Origin: Foliimonas ilicis
GTDB taxonomy: Bacteria; Pseudomonadota; Alphaproteobacteria; Rhizobiales; Rhizobiaceae
NCBI RefSeq assembly: GCF_039939195.1
Contig: NZ_JBDUUH010000008.1
Location: 1-64,000, forward strand
Length of the DNA: 64,000 bases
Direction: 5' to 3'
This document shows, in pieces, positions 62,170 through 64,000 of the stretch (positions within the stretch are counted from its first letter, which is position 1; each line of letters opens with the position of its first letter). The notes beneath the pieces are model-generated. The model was not told the DNA's origin. It ran no database searches and saw nothing but the letters and a program-made list of their open reading frames with translations. A program made the translations under genes and the position numbers.

Positions 62170-64000
<1,831 letters not shown>

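Overview
The window looks like the chromosome of an alphaproteobacterium of the Brucella/Ochrobactrum group (Rhizobiales) or a close relative. The signs are GC-rich coding, the double-binding-protein yejA1A2BEF operon, the ffs-dnaX-ybaB-recR order, the rpmH-rnpA-yidC-engB-argB block, a GlpSTPQUV-type glycerol transporter, and large palindromic intergenic repeats of the RIME/Bru-RS kind. All assignments come from reading the sequence; no database search was run.

Layout. 1-8.8 kb (minus): a Yej peptide ABC transporter with two periplasmic binding proteins and a trailing hydroxyacid dehydrogenase. 8.8-11.5 kb: a membrane-anchored cytochrome c, then kdsB and pheA. 11.5-13.2 kb (minus): Dabb, NudC and HIT proteins. 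13.3-17.8 kb (plus): SRP RNA, dnaX, ybaB, recR and a lytic transglycosylase. 17.9-24.7 kb: an EptA-type phosphoethanolamine transferase, two luciferase-like flavin oxidoreductases flanking an AI-2E family membrane protein, a coiled-coil protein and a cation diffusion facilitator. 24.9-32.2 kb: rmuC, def-fmt-truA, and the lysine/DAP genes dapE and dapD with small membrane and GFA proteins. 32.3-38.9 kb: LOG-family protein, HAD nucleotidase, GGDEF protein, DMT transporter, phenylalanine hydroxylase with a divergent Lrp regulator, a DUF4160/DUF2442 pair and argB. 39-41.2 kb: an ECF sigma factor, its RskA-like anti-sigma factor and a secreted fasciclin protein. 41.4-45.3 kb (minus): engB, a CatB-like acetyltransferase, yidC, rnpA and rpmH. 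45.6-50.1 kb: an orphan histidine kinase, tRNA-Arg(ACG), a TonB-C-like secreted protein and a membrane protein with two SMI1/KNR4 domains. 50.7-57 kb: the glycerol ABC transporter operon. 57-62 kb: DoxX, an alpha/beta hydrolase lacking its nucleophile serine, and an iron-uptake pair (TonB-dependent receptor plus RhtX-like permease) behind a candidate RirA box. 62.2 kb to the end: metH, cut by the window edge, behind a palindromic operator.

Most genes are core metabolism. The parts most worth following up are the ECF/anti-sigma/fasciclin locus, which parallels mycobacterial SigK-RskA-MPT70/83; the four copies of a two-armed palindromic repeat whose inner stems covary between copies; two candidate operators; the Ser-to-Pro hydrolase; and the tandem SMI1 membrane protein. 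I saw no CRISPR array, insertion sequence, prophage or rRNA operon.
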